A stretch of 55,234 nt of DNA from an uncultured Succiniclasticum sp. (GCA_900544275.1 UQUU01000010.1:1-55234), one strand, 5' to 3'; shown: positions 27,284 to 36,468, numbered from the stretch's first letter. A program made the numbers and translations. Notes: generated by a model from the sequence alone, not told the origin.

Positions 27284-28225
27284 TCAGTTTCCTTTTCTGT
27301 TCTTCTGAATCACAAAATCCTTGGCTGATGAAAAAAGTATTTTTTTTCCGAAGCGCAGAGTCAGCACGTTGTCCACCGGACAAGCCTGCATACATTGCGT
27401 GCATAACGTGCAATCTTCTGTCATCACATTGCCGTCTTCTTTTGCATCATGAACTTCTCTTATATCCATCGGGCAAAGCCGTTGGCAGTTGCCGCAGCCG
27501 CTGCAATAGCCGGCTTTTTTCTCAAACTGCACAGGGCTGAACCGGTTAAACAATTGAATCAGGGGCAGCATCGGACAGACCAGGCAAAAAAAGCGATCTT
27601 TGAAAAAGCTGCCGGCAATCACGATCCCGGCGAAGGACAGGTTGACAAAAGTAAGGAGCAACGTCACCCAGTTGGTATAATCAAGCGCCAATCTGCGAAA
27701 ATCTCCTGCAAATAAGGGCATGATGGGATGAGCCGGACAGATTTTACAAAACAGGATATAAAAATCCGGCGGCAACAGTTCCATTGCCAAAAGCAGCGGC
27801 ACAATCAGAATCATGCCTAAAAAAATGTATTTAACGGGTTTGATCGCATCCCGGACATACCAGGGGAATTCTACTTCCTGAACACCCATCTTACGCCGCA
27901 ATGCGCTTAACCCGTCCTGCAAGGTACCAAACGGACAGATCCAGCCGCACCACAATTTAGACAGTAAAAGCGCTGAAACCGCAAATACGGCAAACCACAT
28001 CAGATTCCAAAGGCCTGCGTAAGTCAATAGCTGATCAAATACAGCAATGCCAAATAAGCCAACTCGCTGAAAAAACATTAAAAAACAGTAGCCCCCGCAG
28101 CCCGGTACATAAGGACAGGCGAAGCAGGGAATAGCGTATCCCAGATGAATCCCAATCCTTCCCCCATAGGTAAGCAGAAGAAAACTGCCGGCCTGCACAA
28201 ACATCCGGATCTTATCAATAACCAT
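27284..28225 (-). CDS. Membrane polyferredoxin (NapH/NosR-C-like)
   Basis: Membrane electron carrier moving electrons between the membrane pool and cytoplasmic iron-sulfur proteins. The 313-residue protein has several transmembrane segments (about 8-28, 48-68, 75-95, 120-140, 175-200), CPYVPGCGGYC near the front, the signature CGWICPFGTLQD, and CLVCPMLPL. The end carries two [4Fe-4S] ferredoxin motifs, CSGCGNCQRLCP and CTLCTQCMQACP. This is the NapH type. AAAGGAGG precedes the ATG, and the start overlaps the end of the upstream gene by 11 bases. Nitrate or nitrous-oxide reductase genes are absent. Its position directly before the HgdB-like gene suggests it supplies or balances electrons for that protein. 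Confidence 0.9.
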   Translation of the reverse strand: MVIDKIRMFVQAGSFLLLTYGGRIGIHLGYAIPCFACPYVPGCGGYCFLMFFQRVGLFGIAVFDQLLTYAGLWNLMWFAVFAVSALLLSKLWCGWICPFGTLQDGLSALRRKMGVQEVEFPWYVRDAIKPVKYIFLGMILIVPLLLAMELLPPDFYILFCKICPAHPIMPLFAGDFRRLALDYTNWVTLLLTFVNLSFAGIVIAGSFFKDRFFCLVCPMLPLIQLFNRFSPVQFEKKAGYCSGCGNCQRLCPMDIREVHDAKEDGNVMTEDCTLCTQCMQACPVDNVLTLRFGKKILFSSAKDFVIQKNRKGN

Positions 28226-29177
28226 GACGATAGGGCCTCCTTTGCCAGAACGCTATAACAACCGCGGTCAGCACGGCAAACAATACCATTACCAGGAAGC
28301 CGTGAGGAATATTATCATGAGCAGCATAATTATCCCGGAAATCAATTTCTGTAAAAAGAGGCGTCTGTGCTTCACTTTGTGGCACAGAAACCGCAAAAAT
28401 CCTTTGTTTTGCCTGGCGCCAGACGGATGCTTGTAACGGAGGAAGCAAAGGAATGCGATAAGAAAATTCTCCCCCCGGCGCGGATACAACAGACGCTGTG
28501 TCCGCATGTATATCGTCAATCACTTTTACCGACAAGACTCCGGCTTCTTTGGCAACCGCCCAATTTATATTTTTGTATTGTCCACTCAGTTCCTGTCCGG
28601 TATAAAAATTCCGAACGGCCCCAAAAGACAGATATGGTAAAGGTAAGGAACTCGTAAGCGCATTTTGTCGAGCCATATCTTCCTGCCATTCTTTAGCATT
28701 CCAGCCCCGACCATACAAATTGAGTTGTTTTTGTACGATATAGCGCTGCCCGCCATAACGAAACCGTACCAGTATTGTACAGGTACCGGCTACCGGTGAT
28801 ACCGGACGGACGACCCACTTTCCGTTCTGCACAACCGGGGTTATTTGATGGACAGCCGTAATAAAGCGCGCCGTGCCTCGCCGAACATCTTCCGGTTTGG
28901 CCTTCGCCTGGCGAAAATAATACTGACACCAGGCGTCTTCCATTTCCACAGCAGAAGCAGGGACTGCCTCCCCCCGATTCATTAGTTCCATTTTCCGATA
29001 AGCCGAACCATCCGGCTCCGTACCCTCTTTTCCGGAAGAAAAATGGAACACCGGCTCGGCAGCCATACTCGAAGCATGGGGAAATAAACTCAGGCAAACA
29101 AACAAAATAAGAGGGAGAAGAAAGAAACCCAAAGCACTGCGGCTGATAAATGCAGCGATTGTCCTTTGTTTAACCAT
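28215..29177 (-). CDS. Exported, C-terminally membrane-anchored protein of unknown function
   Basis: I do not recognise this family. The 320-residue product has a signal peptide (residues about 15-38, ending ASSMAAEP), a periplasmic region rich in beta-type sequence (GTCTILVRFRYGGQRYIVQK), and a single transmembrane helix near residues 292-312 with a short basic tail (RRPYRHGY). Two cysteines occur in the periplasmic part. Start is ATG at 29177 because AAAGGA sits 8 bases upstream; the frame is open to 29222. Its stop overlaps the polyferredoxin start by 11 bases. The topology (signal peptide, periplasmic domain, C-terminal anchor) could present a ligand-binding domain to the polyferredoxin or to the importer. 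That role is inference. Confidence 0.8.
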   Translation of the reverse strand: MVKQRTIAAFISRSALGFFLLPLILFVCLSLFPHASSMAAEPVFHFSSGKEGTEPDGSAYRKMELMNRGEAVPASAVEMEDAWCQYYFRQAKAKPEDVRRGTARFITAVHQITPVVQNGKWVVRPVSPVAGTCTILVRFRYGGQRYIVQKQLNLYGRGWNAKEWQEDMARQNALTSSLPLPYLSFGAVRNFYTGQELSGQYKNINWAVAKEAGVLSVKVIDDIHADTASVVSAPGGEFSYRIPLLPPLQASVWRQAKQRIFAVSVPQSEAQTPLFTEIDFRDNYAAHDNIPHGFLVMVLFAVLTAVVIAFWQRRPYRHGY

Positions 29178-29272
29178 GATGCGTTTCCTTTCTTTGTTCA
29201 CTGCTACCCAAGAAAAACCCACGGATATTGGTTACGTTGCTATTCCAATCCGCACCGCCTGATTTAAAAGGG

Positions 29273-30229
29273 TTAAAAGCAATTTGCCAACTGAATCGTC
29301 AGCTTTTCCTTCATTTCCCCGATCGTACTGTATATCATTTCATGATTCACATAACGGGGCTGTACATACTCCAAAATACGGCGGGCCGCCTTTGTCTGAA
29401 AAGGTCTGTGCTGATCAATAGCGGAAATATGTTTGTACGAATCCCAAAATGTAGTTCCCGGATGAAAAATTTTGGGGAATGTCTTCTGATATTCTCCCGA
29501 CAGGGAACAACTTAAATGCACGCCTTTGATCAACGCTGCCTGCTCCCCCAACCGCTCTACAGTCCGGCAGATATAATCCGCCGCTTCCGCCTCACTGCAA
29601 AGATCCGGGTTGGTGTTCATCAAATGCCCTGTATCCAGCATGATCCCCACGTTTTTACGTTCAATCCGGTCAAAGAAAAAACGTACCTCTTCCGGTGCCG
29701 TTAAACGAAGTCCGGGCCACCATAAATTTTCGAATAAGACAGTCACATCTTCCGGTACACTGTCCGACACAGCGTTAAACACCTCTGCCGCAGCTTCCAG
29801 TACTTCTCTGTCCGAATATTGGAAATGGAAGGTATGAGCTTCCGGCAGATCTGCTTCCGCCACGTGCCAGACCATATATTCTGGTTTTATGGCGACCGCC
29901 GCGGCAATATTCTCCCGGATGGCGGAAAGCCATTCCGCAGGAGTTTCCGCCCCAAAAAAATACTTCCGTTTTTCTTCTTGCGAGCTAAACTCCCGGGCCA
30001 GACGAATTGCATCGCTTTGCCACAGCCCCATCCAGTAAGGCCAGTAGGATAAATGAGCCCCAATGGAGTAATCTTGAATCAAAGCAGCCAGTTCAGACCT
30101 GTGGAAGATAAAGTGTTCAATCCCGTCAAGTCCCAGACCGGCTACATATTCCGGTAGCGTTTTGCCGCTTGCTTCTAATTGGTCTAAATAATTATGATAC
30201 ACACAAAAGTTAAACAGATGCACACTCAT
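29273..30229 (-). CDS. Xylose-isomerase-like TIM-barrel protein
   Basis: A 318-residue cytoplasmic protein with the AP-endonuclease-2/sugar-isomerase-like TIM-barrel fold. Metal-binding type strands are visible: IGAHLSYW, MVWHVAEAD, VTVLFENLWWPG, IMLDTGHLMN, IKGVHLSC, and YVNHEMIYS. These supply Glu, His and Asp in positions usual for a divalent metal site. It starts inside the end of the CbiZ-like gene (20-base overlap), so the two are translationally coupled. Members of this fold are isomerases, epimerases or endonucleases. Here the setting suggests a small-molecule step linked to corrinoid or tetrapyrrole handling, but no specific reaction can be assigned. Ninety-five bases follow before the next gene's start. 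Confidence 0.82.
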   Translation of the reverse strand: MSVHLFNFCVYHNYLDQLEASGKTLPEYVAGLGLDGIEHFIFHRSELAALIQDYSIGAHLSYWPYWMGLWQSDAIRLAREFSSQEEKRKYFFGAETPAEWLSAIRENIAAAVAIKPEYMVWHVAEADLPEAHTFHFQYSDREVLEAAAEVFNAVSDSVPEDVTVLFENLWWPGLRLTAPEEVRFFFDRIERKNVGIMLDTGHLMNTNPDLCSEAEAADYICRTVERLGEQAALIKGVHLSCSLSGEYQKTFPKIFHPGTTFWDSYKHISAIDQHRPFQTKAARRILEYVQPRYVNHEMIYSTIGEMKEKLTIQLANCF

Positions 30230-31457
30230 CGCATTGCTCCAGACACGCTAAAAACAACTCTTCCCAGGCTTCCATCATCGTTTCCACGGTGACCAACTGC
30301 CCCTGAAAACCTTTTTTGTCCGCTTTTACTCCATATTTAGAACGCAGCTGCCGCAGGAGCATCTCACCTGCTTCACGCGTTTCATCTTCGCTTAATAGTT
30401 CCCAGAGATACTGGTCCAGCAAGTGAATGTATAAGGTAGTATAGGTCACCATCACATCTTCTTTTGCCAGTGTCTCCACTCGTTCTAAGAACTCCGGCTT
30501 TAAAAGCGGAGTTCTGCTGCCAGACGATGCGGAAAAAGATGGTTCCCTGTTTTCTCCCTGCTTCTCTTTTTCTGCCATCTTGGCAGTGATATTTCTTTGC
30601 GTATCACTTTCCGAAGAAAAGCTTTCCCCTTTGGCAAATGACGCTAAATAGCGTTTCCATAAAGTAGCCGTAGAAACATGAAAACGCTGCAAGCGACGCA
30701 AGACATTGTGCTGGTTTTGGGGATTTAAGCCCGATTGCTTATCCAACGCTTTTTTTACCGCAGCCTTTACCACCCGACCAATCAGCTCGCCTAATTTGGA
30801 ATGTTTCCCCGCTCCTTCCAGGTACAAAGAAGATTCACTGTTGGCCACAACGATCGTAGTATCCGTACCGGAACCGGTCGCCAGCCCCGTAGAATATTTG
30901 CTTCCTTCCATCAACTCCTGAATCGCCGCTGTTTTGGCTTCGGTGCAGGTGACTAAAGCCCTGGCCAGAGTACCCGGTGGCAGATCCGTGTCCAGCACAA
31001 GCATAATGTTAATGGTTCCGGGACGATTCGGTTTTTCCAGCGGCTTGAAATAATCCGCCGGATCCCCCACCCTTCCGCCGTTGGTTTCAATGCCGCCGGT
31101 AACAATAGCAGTAACGGTCAGGTTTTTATAAGAAAGTGTTTCAATCACTGCGTTTTCCATATCTGCTGCTGTACCCATGCCCGTTACCCGATTCGGGTCC
31201 AGCCCCAAACGGCGGGAAAGGATCTGCATATGCTCTGTATAGGTTGGCGCCAGCATTTCACAGGGCATTCCCGCCCCCACTTTGCCGTCATGATTATATA
31301 CAGCCGTGTAATCCTCGTGATAGCCTCCGTTAAAAATCGAAGTGCTGAGGACTTTTCTTTGTCCCTTAAAAAAAATCACGATGGTCTTCTCATAACGATA
31401 CACCGGATCCCCGGTCGAAAGCGTATAGAGTTTTTCACTTTGCATAGGGTAACTCAT
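30210..31457 (-). CDS. cbiZ: CbiZ-like adenosylcobinamide amidohydrolase with C-terminal extension
   Basis: CbiZ removes the aminopropanol side chain of (pseudo)cobinamide-type corrinoids, giving adenosylcobyrate, a salvage and remodelling step. Residues about 20-225 of 415 match the family: STSIFNGGYHEDYTAVYNH, VTGMGTAADMENAVI, TGGIETNGGRVGDPADY, GTINIMLVLDTDLPPG, TEAKTAAIQEL and TGLATGSGTDTTIVVA. The remaining 190 residues are not CbiZ: a low-complexity Ser/Glu-rich stretch (about 265-315), then a helical segment with LDQYLWELLSEDETREA. Typical CbiZ proteins are near 220-240 residues, so this is a fusion or an extended subfamily. The start overlaps the CobN-like copy 2 stop by 4 bases and the end overlaps the TIM-barrel gene by 20. 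Confidence 0.85.
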   Translation of the reverse strand: MSYPMQSEKLYTLSTGDPVYRYEKTIVIFFKGQRKVLSTSIFNGGYHEDYTAVYNHDGKVGAGMPCEMLAPTYTEHMQILSRRLGLDPNRVTGMGTAADMENAVIETLSYKNLTVTAIVTGGIETNGGRVGDPADYFKPLEKPNRPGTINIMLVLDTDLPPGTLARALVTCTEAKTAAIQELMEGSKYSTGLATGSGTDTTIVVANSESSLYLEGAGKHSKLGELIGRVVKAAVKKALDKQSGLNPQNQHNVLRRLQRFHVSTATLWKRYLASFAKGESFSSESDTQRNITAKMAEKEKQGENREPSFSASSGSRTPLLKPEFLERVETLAKEDVMVTYTTLYIHLLDQYLWELLSEDETREAGEMLLRQLRSKYGVKADKKGFQGQLVTVETMMEAWEELFLACLEQCDECASV

Positions 31458-34400
31458 GCTTCATCCGCCTTTTCTTCCAATTCGCCATCTACGTCCAGAC
31501 ACAATTTCTGCAGCTGTTGCAAAGTCTCTTCCCGGGCATTCCAGAGTTCGCGCTGGGATGCTTCCAGGAGGATTTCCGCCGTACGTTTCAAGGCCCAGGG
31601 GTTTACCTCTCGCATCCATTCCTGAACTTTCGGATCCAACACATATTTTTCCGCATATTTTTCATACATCCAGTCTTCCATGACCTTGCTGGTAGCGTCC
31701 CATTGAAAACTGTGAGCCACCATATTGGACATATCCGCCGCGCCTTTATAGCCGTGTTTCATCATCCCCTCAATGTAGGTGGGGTTAATGGATTCACTGC
31801 GGAAGATACGTTTGGCCTGTTCCTGCACGCTGTGCATGGTCACGCGGCTCCGGTCGGAGCTGTCGCCGCAGTAGGACTTGGGCGCGCTGCCCTTGATGCT
31901 GCGTACGGCCGCGATCATACCTCCATGGTAGGCATTGTAGTCATCGCTGCTGAACATGTTGGTTTCATGGTTATCTTCGTTTTTAATCGTAATATCCAAA
32001 CTGCCCATCCGCTTCCGGAACTGGTTAGGCAGATACTTGCCTTTCGTCTTGCCCCCGTAGGCATGAGCGCCCCAGCGCACATACACATCGGCAAGATCAT
32101 CAATGGTCTCCCAGTTTTTCGCCTCCAGCAACGCCGATACACCGGCCCCGTAAACGCCCTGTTCATCACCGAAAATACGGAATGCCGCCGTACGCCACGC
32201 CTCCTCTTTCGACATGCCCTCTTCTTTTTCCAGTTCGGCGCTGTCTTCCAGAATATGCTTACGGACAAAGTTTAATTCCGGATCTTCTTCCAGGGCTCCT
32301 ACTTTCAACACCGCCTTATCCAGTAACTCAGCCGCGCAAGGCATCGCATCCCGGAACAGGCCGCTGATACGGGCCGTTACATCGATACGGGGCCGCTTCA
32401 GTTCTTCCAGCGGAATCACCTCCAGCCCGGTCACCCGCAAACTGCCCGGCTGCCAGATTGGCTTGACCCCCAACAAATATAAGAATTCCGCAATGCACTG
32501 GCCGTGACTGCGCATATTGGCGCCGGACCATAGAATGATACCGATATTTTCCGGATAATGTCCTTCTTCCTCAATAAAACGGCTGATGACCTGGTCGCCC
32601 AGATCCTGCCCCAAACCCCAGGCCGCTTTGGTCGGCAGCGTGCGGGGATCTACACCGTAGAAATTGCGTCCGGTAGGCAAAAGATCGGCGCCGCCGCTGC
32701 TGGGCGCTCCGCTGGGTCCCGGCCAGATATATTCACCTTCTAACCCGCGAATCAACGTCTTTTGTTCGTCTGTGGTCAGCATCAGATTGGGATATATAGT
32801 ATGGCAAATATACCCGCAGACCATTTCCAATCGCTCTAAGAAAGACAGAGGTTCAGCCTGGGTAGCCGCATCCTGACCGGTACGGGAAGCGCCGATCTGG
32901 ATTTGTGCCGGCGCCTGCTTCGCCGCTTCCTGTACCCAGGGCTGCCGCAATACCTGTGCGATCCCTTCTTCGGCAAAATCATGATCCTGCAAAATACGAA
33001 TCACTTCCCGGCACTGACTGCCAATTTTATCGATCAGCATATTAAAAGTCAGATTCAGCGGCTCATAAATAAGTGAACTGTTTTCCAACAGGTAATAATA
33101 ATCATAACCATACTGGCCGGCCAAAGTCTGATTCAGACTGGGGATTGCACCGTTATCCAGGCGGGTCAGCAGCCACAGATACTCGGTCAATCCGTCCTCA
33201 AGGGGCGGTTCGCCTAAAATATGCAGCCCTGTATGCACTTCCAGGTTCTTCAAATCGCAAATGTAATTGTGCAGTTCCGTCAGATAGTCATCAAAGGGTT
33301 TGCTTTCATCATAGGTCACTTCGTTGTCCAGATTGGCTTCTTTGGCCTTGGCCAATACCATCTCCGCCAGACGGGGAAGATTATCCGGTTCAGTACGCTG
33401 GAAATGCACGTATTCATCCATCAGCTTTTCCAGTTCTTCCAATTCTTCATAGGTGCCGGCCTGAGACTGCGGCGCCGGCAAATGTTCATCCAGTACCGCA
33501 GCGCCGCGGCGTTTGGCCTGAATCCCTTCGCCTGTGATCGTAATGTTATAGATGTAAAGGTCCGGCAATTCCCGTAAGGCCAGGTCCGGATAACAGGCGG
33601 CACTGAGCCCCGCATTTTTCCCCGGCAGCCATTCCAGCGAGCCATGGGTGCCTACATGAATGACCGCATCGGCTTTCCAGATATCCCGGATCCACTGGTA
33701 AAAGGCGATGTATTGATGGGTCGGCGCGCAGAACGGGGAATGATAAATCTTGGACGGATCTTCCCCAAATCCGCGGGGCGGCTGTACAGTAATAAACACA
33801 TTGCCATCCATCGTGCCCGGTACCAAAAGCTTCCCATCGTATTCCATCACATGACCCGGCGCCTCATCCCAGTCTTTTTTCAATTGTTCCTGTACCGGCT
33901 GTTCAAAGGTGTGATAAAAATCGCCGTACTCTTTTCCGGTAATTTTATTGGCTTCTGCCAGTTGCCTGTCGTTCAGCATCGAACGATCGTTGGTGGCATG
34001 ACGGGTAAGAAGCTCAATAAACTCTTTCCCGTCTTTCGGGATAAAATCAACCTTATAGCCTCTCTCCTGCATATTGACCAGCAGGCGGCGGATACTTTCC
34101 ACCGTATCCAGCCCCAGACCGCTGCCAATATTCGAGTTTTTAGGCGGATAGTTATGGAAAATAACAGCCACCTTTTTATCCTGATTGGCAATATGACGCA
34201 AGGCGGCCCATTTACCGGCTTTGCGCACCAGATGTCGGATCCGTTCCGCGATGGGAAGGTAGCAAACATCTCCATTCTCCAACACCTTTTTGGTAGCGAT
34301 CGGTACACCGTGGCAGATGCCGTCAAATTCCGGCAGGGAAACGGAAATAGAAACCTCCATCGCATTCATCCCGTCAAAAGCAGCTTTCCATTCTTCGTAA

Positions 34401-35245
34401 GAAGAAATCAGCGTATAGGCCTGAATCACCGGCACATTCCATTTTTTAAGGAACTCTACCTCCAATGCGCCGCTGCTGGTCAGGGAAAATTTGGTTGTAT
34501 TGATAAAAACATCGACCACGGGAACCCCGTTCCGAAAGAAAAACCGGTGAAATACTTCCGGCAAGGACGGCATCCCCAGCTCCTTGTTCGGCATTCCGTT
34601 GGAAAAGACACAGATCACGTTCATTCCCTGTTTTTCAATTTCCCGTACCATGAGGCTCTGGTACTCCAAATCCCCCCAGACCCATTCGTCACGGTAAAAC
34701 ATAAAGCCTAACGTACGACGTCCCGGCTGACAAAAATCCTTCTCGTATTCCGCCAGTTCGGTATACACCTTTTTGGCATCCGGATGAAAAATACCCGCCC
34801 AGTGGACCGGGTTCGGTTTTTCGATGTCAGAAGTCTGACCTGTCACAACGGAATCCATATACTGCCATAGGTTGTAGAGATTTTTTTCTCCACCATATAT
34901 GGTATATAAAGTGATTGTTTTCTCCTGCTCCGCTGTCAGGCCTCCGATTAAATCGGCATCATCCCCGCCGGCTGCATCGATATAGTAAGGTATCTTGTGC
35001 TTTTGGGCATATTCTTTCACTTTTTTCAGAAAGGTAGTCGTCAGACCGCTTCCCATCCATTTCAGCATCAGAAAATCCGTGCCTTTTAAACGCTCGGCGT
35101 TTTCTTTTGTCCATTCTGTAGTATCAGTGACCCACCAGCAAGCGCTGTCGCCTGGTAATCGTCCGGCGTTCTGTGCTTTCTCCAGGGCTTGCTGCATCAT
35201 GCCCATCCGACGGATCACATTTGTCAAAAATAAAATTTTGCTCAT
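31454..35245 (-). CDS. CobN-like chelatase large subunit, copy 2
   Basis: Second CobN/BchH-family protein, 1263 residues. It keeps the same hallmarks as copy 1 (FHNYPPKNSNIGSGLGLDT, PPRGFGEDPSKI, VGTHGSLEWLPGKNAGLSA, PTGRNFYGVDP, GYKGAADMSNMVAHSFQWDA) but has a different N-terminal ~140 residues and a short low-complexity insertion near 815-835 (QIQIGASRTGQDAATQAE). The two copies are clearly paralogues and both seem intact. AGAGG precedes the ATG. It is coupled to the CbiZ-like gene through a 4-base overlap, whereas copy 1 follows chlD. This may mean two related substrates or metals sharing one motor. Cobaltochelatase (insertion) or HmuS-like dechelatase are the main options. Confidence 0.9.
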   Translation of the reverse strand: MSKILFLTNVIRRMGMMQQALEKAQNAGRLPGDSACWWVTDTTEWTKENAERLKGTDFLMLKWMGSGLTTTFLKKVKEYAQKHKIPYYIDAAGGDDADLIGGLTAEQEKTITLYTIYGGEKNLYNLWQYMDSVVTGQTSDIEKPNPVHWAGIFHPDAKKVYTELAEYEKDFCQPGRRTLGFMFYRDEWVWGDLEYQSLMVREIEKQGMNVICVFSNGMPNKELGMPSLPEVFHRFFFRNGVPVVDVFINTTKFSLTSSGALEVEFLKKWNVPVIQAYTLISSYEEWKAAFDGMNAMEVSISVSLPEFDGICHGVPIATKKVLENGDVCYLPIAERIRHLVRKAGKWAALRHIANQDKKVAVIFHNYPPKNSNIGSGLGLDTVESIRRLLVNMQERGYKVDFIPKDGKEFIELLTRHATNDRSMLNDRQLAEANKITGKEYGDFYHTFEQPVQEQLKKDWDEAPGHVMEYDGKLLVPGTMDGNVFITVQPPRGFGEDPSKIYHSPFCAPTHQYIAFYQWIRDIWKADAVIHVGTHGSLEWLPGKNAGLSAACYPDLALRELPDLYIYNITITGEGIQAKRRGAAVLDEHLPAPQSQAGTYEELEELEKLMDEYVHFQRTEPDNLPRLAEMVLAKAKEANLDNEVTYDESKPFDDYLTELHNYICDLKNLEVHTGLHILGEPPLEDGLTEYLWLLTRLDNGAIPSLNQTLAGQYGYDYYYLLENSSLIYEPLNLTFNMLIDKIGSQCREVIRILQDHDFAEEGIAQVLRQPWVQEAAKQAPAQIQIGASRTGQDAATQAEPLSFLERLEMVCGYICHTIYPNLMLTTDEQKTLIRGLEGEYIWPGPSGAPSSGGADLLPTGRNFYGVDPRTLPTKAAWGLGQDLGDQVISRFIEEEGHYPENIGIILWSGANMRSHGQCIAEFLYLLGVKPIWQPGSLRVTGLEVIPLEELKRPRIDVTARISGLFRDAMPCAAELLDKAVLKVGALEEDPELNFVRKHILEDSAELEKEEGMSKEEAWRTAAFRIFGDEQGVYGAGVSALLEAKNWETIDDLADVYVRWGAHAYGGKTKGKYLPNQFRKRMGSLDITIKNEDNHETNMFSSDDYNAYHGGMIAAVRSIKGSAPKSYCGDSSDRSRVTMHSVQEQAKRIFRSESINPTYIEGMMKHGYKGAADMSNMVAHSFQWDATSKVMEDWMYEKYAEKYVLDPKVQEWMREVNPWALKRTAEILLEASQRELWNAREETLQQLQKLCLDVDGELEEKADEA

Positions 35246-35430
35246 AGTTTCAGCCTCTGCTTTCTTTAAATGAATCTGCGTGTCAATTCATCTATTTATT
35301 ATTTCCTGTACGATTTATTTCTCGTGCGTTTTTTATATTTTCCAGTTTTGTTTTTTTATCTGTTCTTATCTGTTTCTGTATGTTTTTACGGATTCTCAGT
35401 GATCTGATTCTGATTTTTATGTTCCTGTCT
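35246..35430 (-). other. Purine-rich leader between permease and CobN-like copy 2
   Basis: A 185-base gap inside the operon, strikingly pyrimidine-rich on the plus strand and hence purine-rich in the mRNA. It contains two closely spaced AACAGATAA repeats (minus strand, near 35357-35376). No cobalamin riboswitch core, terminator or open frame is seen. It could be a leader for separate control of the chelatase genes, but nothing specific supports that. Confidence 0.4.
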
Positions 35431-36468
35431 TTATAATTTTTCTCTCTGCATTTTACGCAGTAAATATAAGAAATAAGGACTTCCCAACAAAGCTGTCATG
35501 ATTCCTACGCGCACTTCCGCAGGAGCCAGAACCACTCGCCCCAACGAATCGCAGATAACAAGGAACAGTGCGCCGCCTAATGCGCTGGCCGGCAAAAGCA
35601 CACGATGGTCAGGTCCCAACAGCATACGCATCATATGCGGCATCACCAGGCCTACAAAACCAATGCTGCCGCTGACACAAACAGAAGTGGCGGTAGTCAT
35701 GGCCGCGACCAACAACAGGCCCATGCGAAAATAAACTACCGGCATTCCTACCGAACGGGCTTCCGTTTCTCCTAATACCAGCACATTCAAATGGCGGGCC
35801 AGCAGCAACATGACGCCGATCCCCGCACAGACCGGTCCGGCAGCCAGATATACATGCTCCCAGCGCCGGTAATCCAAGCCGCCGACCATCCAGAAAAGAT
35901 ATTGCTGTAATTTTTGTTCGTTGATAAAGGTTAAAATACCGGATGTGATGGCCCCCAGCAGCATCCCCACTGCCACGCCGGCCAATAACAACGTCATCAC
36001 CGGGATCTTGCCGTTACGGGTCGCTAAAAACACCGTCAACGTCACTGCGCAAAGACTGCCGCAAAAAGCAAAGGCTGGCATCATGAACATGCTCTGCGCA
36101 GTGACTCCCAGAGCAATAGCCAGGACCGCCCCTGTGGCTGCGCCGGACGAAATGCCGATAATGCCGGGATCTGCCAGAGGATTACTGAAAATCCCCTGCA
36201 TCACCGCGCCGGAAATCCCCAAGGCGGCTCCCACCAACACCCCTACCAGCATGCGGGGCATGCGGATAAACCAGACTACCGCCAGTTGTTCCCGGGTAAA
36301 ATCCTGCGCCGTAAAAAAAGGCAGCCCCAACTGATGAAAGACCACAGCCAGCGTATTTTTTACCGGCATATCAATTTGTCCCACAGTCAGGGACACGGCA
36401 GCGACACATACCAAAATAATCCCCAACAGACATACAGCTGATTTCTTATTTTTAAGCAAGATGACCAC
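35431..36468 (-). CDS. BtuC/FecD-type ABC importer permease
   Basis: Inner-membrane subunit of an importer for cobalamin, heme or iron complexes. The 345-residue protein has about ten hydrophobic helices and the family segments RMPRMLVGVLVGAALGISGA, MQGIFSNPLADPGIIGISSG, GSIGFVGLVMPHMMRMLLG and the C-terminal PAEVRVGIMTALLGSPYFLY. These are diagnostic of FecCD permeases. The listed start is GTG at 36468; a TTG at 36459 with AGGTGG 5 bases upstream is at least as good. It follows the binding lipoprotein gene at 36559 by 90 bases. No ATPase gene (BtuD/FecE type) is found anywhere in this window, so the ATPase must be encoded elsewhere or shared. Confidence 0.93.
   Translation of the reverse strand: MVILLKNKKSAVCLLGIILVCVAAVSLTVGQIDMPVKNTLAVVFHQLGLPFFTAQDFTREQLAVVWFIRMPRMLVGVLVGAALGISGAVMQGIFSNPLADPGIIGISSGAATGAVLAIALGVTAQSMFMMPAFAFCGSLCAVTLTVFLATRNGKIPVMTLLLAGVAVGMLLGAITSGILTFINEQKLQQYLFWMVGGLDYRRWEHVYLAAGPVCAGIGVMLLLARHLNVLVLGETEARSVGMPVVYFRMGLLLVAAMTTATSVCVSGSIGFVGLVMPHMMRMLLGPDHRVLLPASALGGALFLVICDSLGRVVLAPAEVRVGIMTALLGSPYFLYLLRKMQREKL

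Noticed and set aside
27284..28225. Part of a nitrate or nitrous-oxide reductase system (NapH/NosR)
   Set aside because: The polyferredoxin type matches, but no reductase or cytochrome genes are in the window.
33644..34711. Long plus-strand open frame of about 355 codons inside CobN-like copy 2
   Set aside because: It lies antisense to strongly conserved CobN sequence, has no convincing ribosome-binding site and no recognisable motif.
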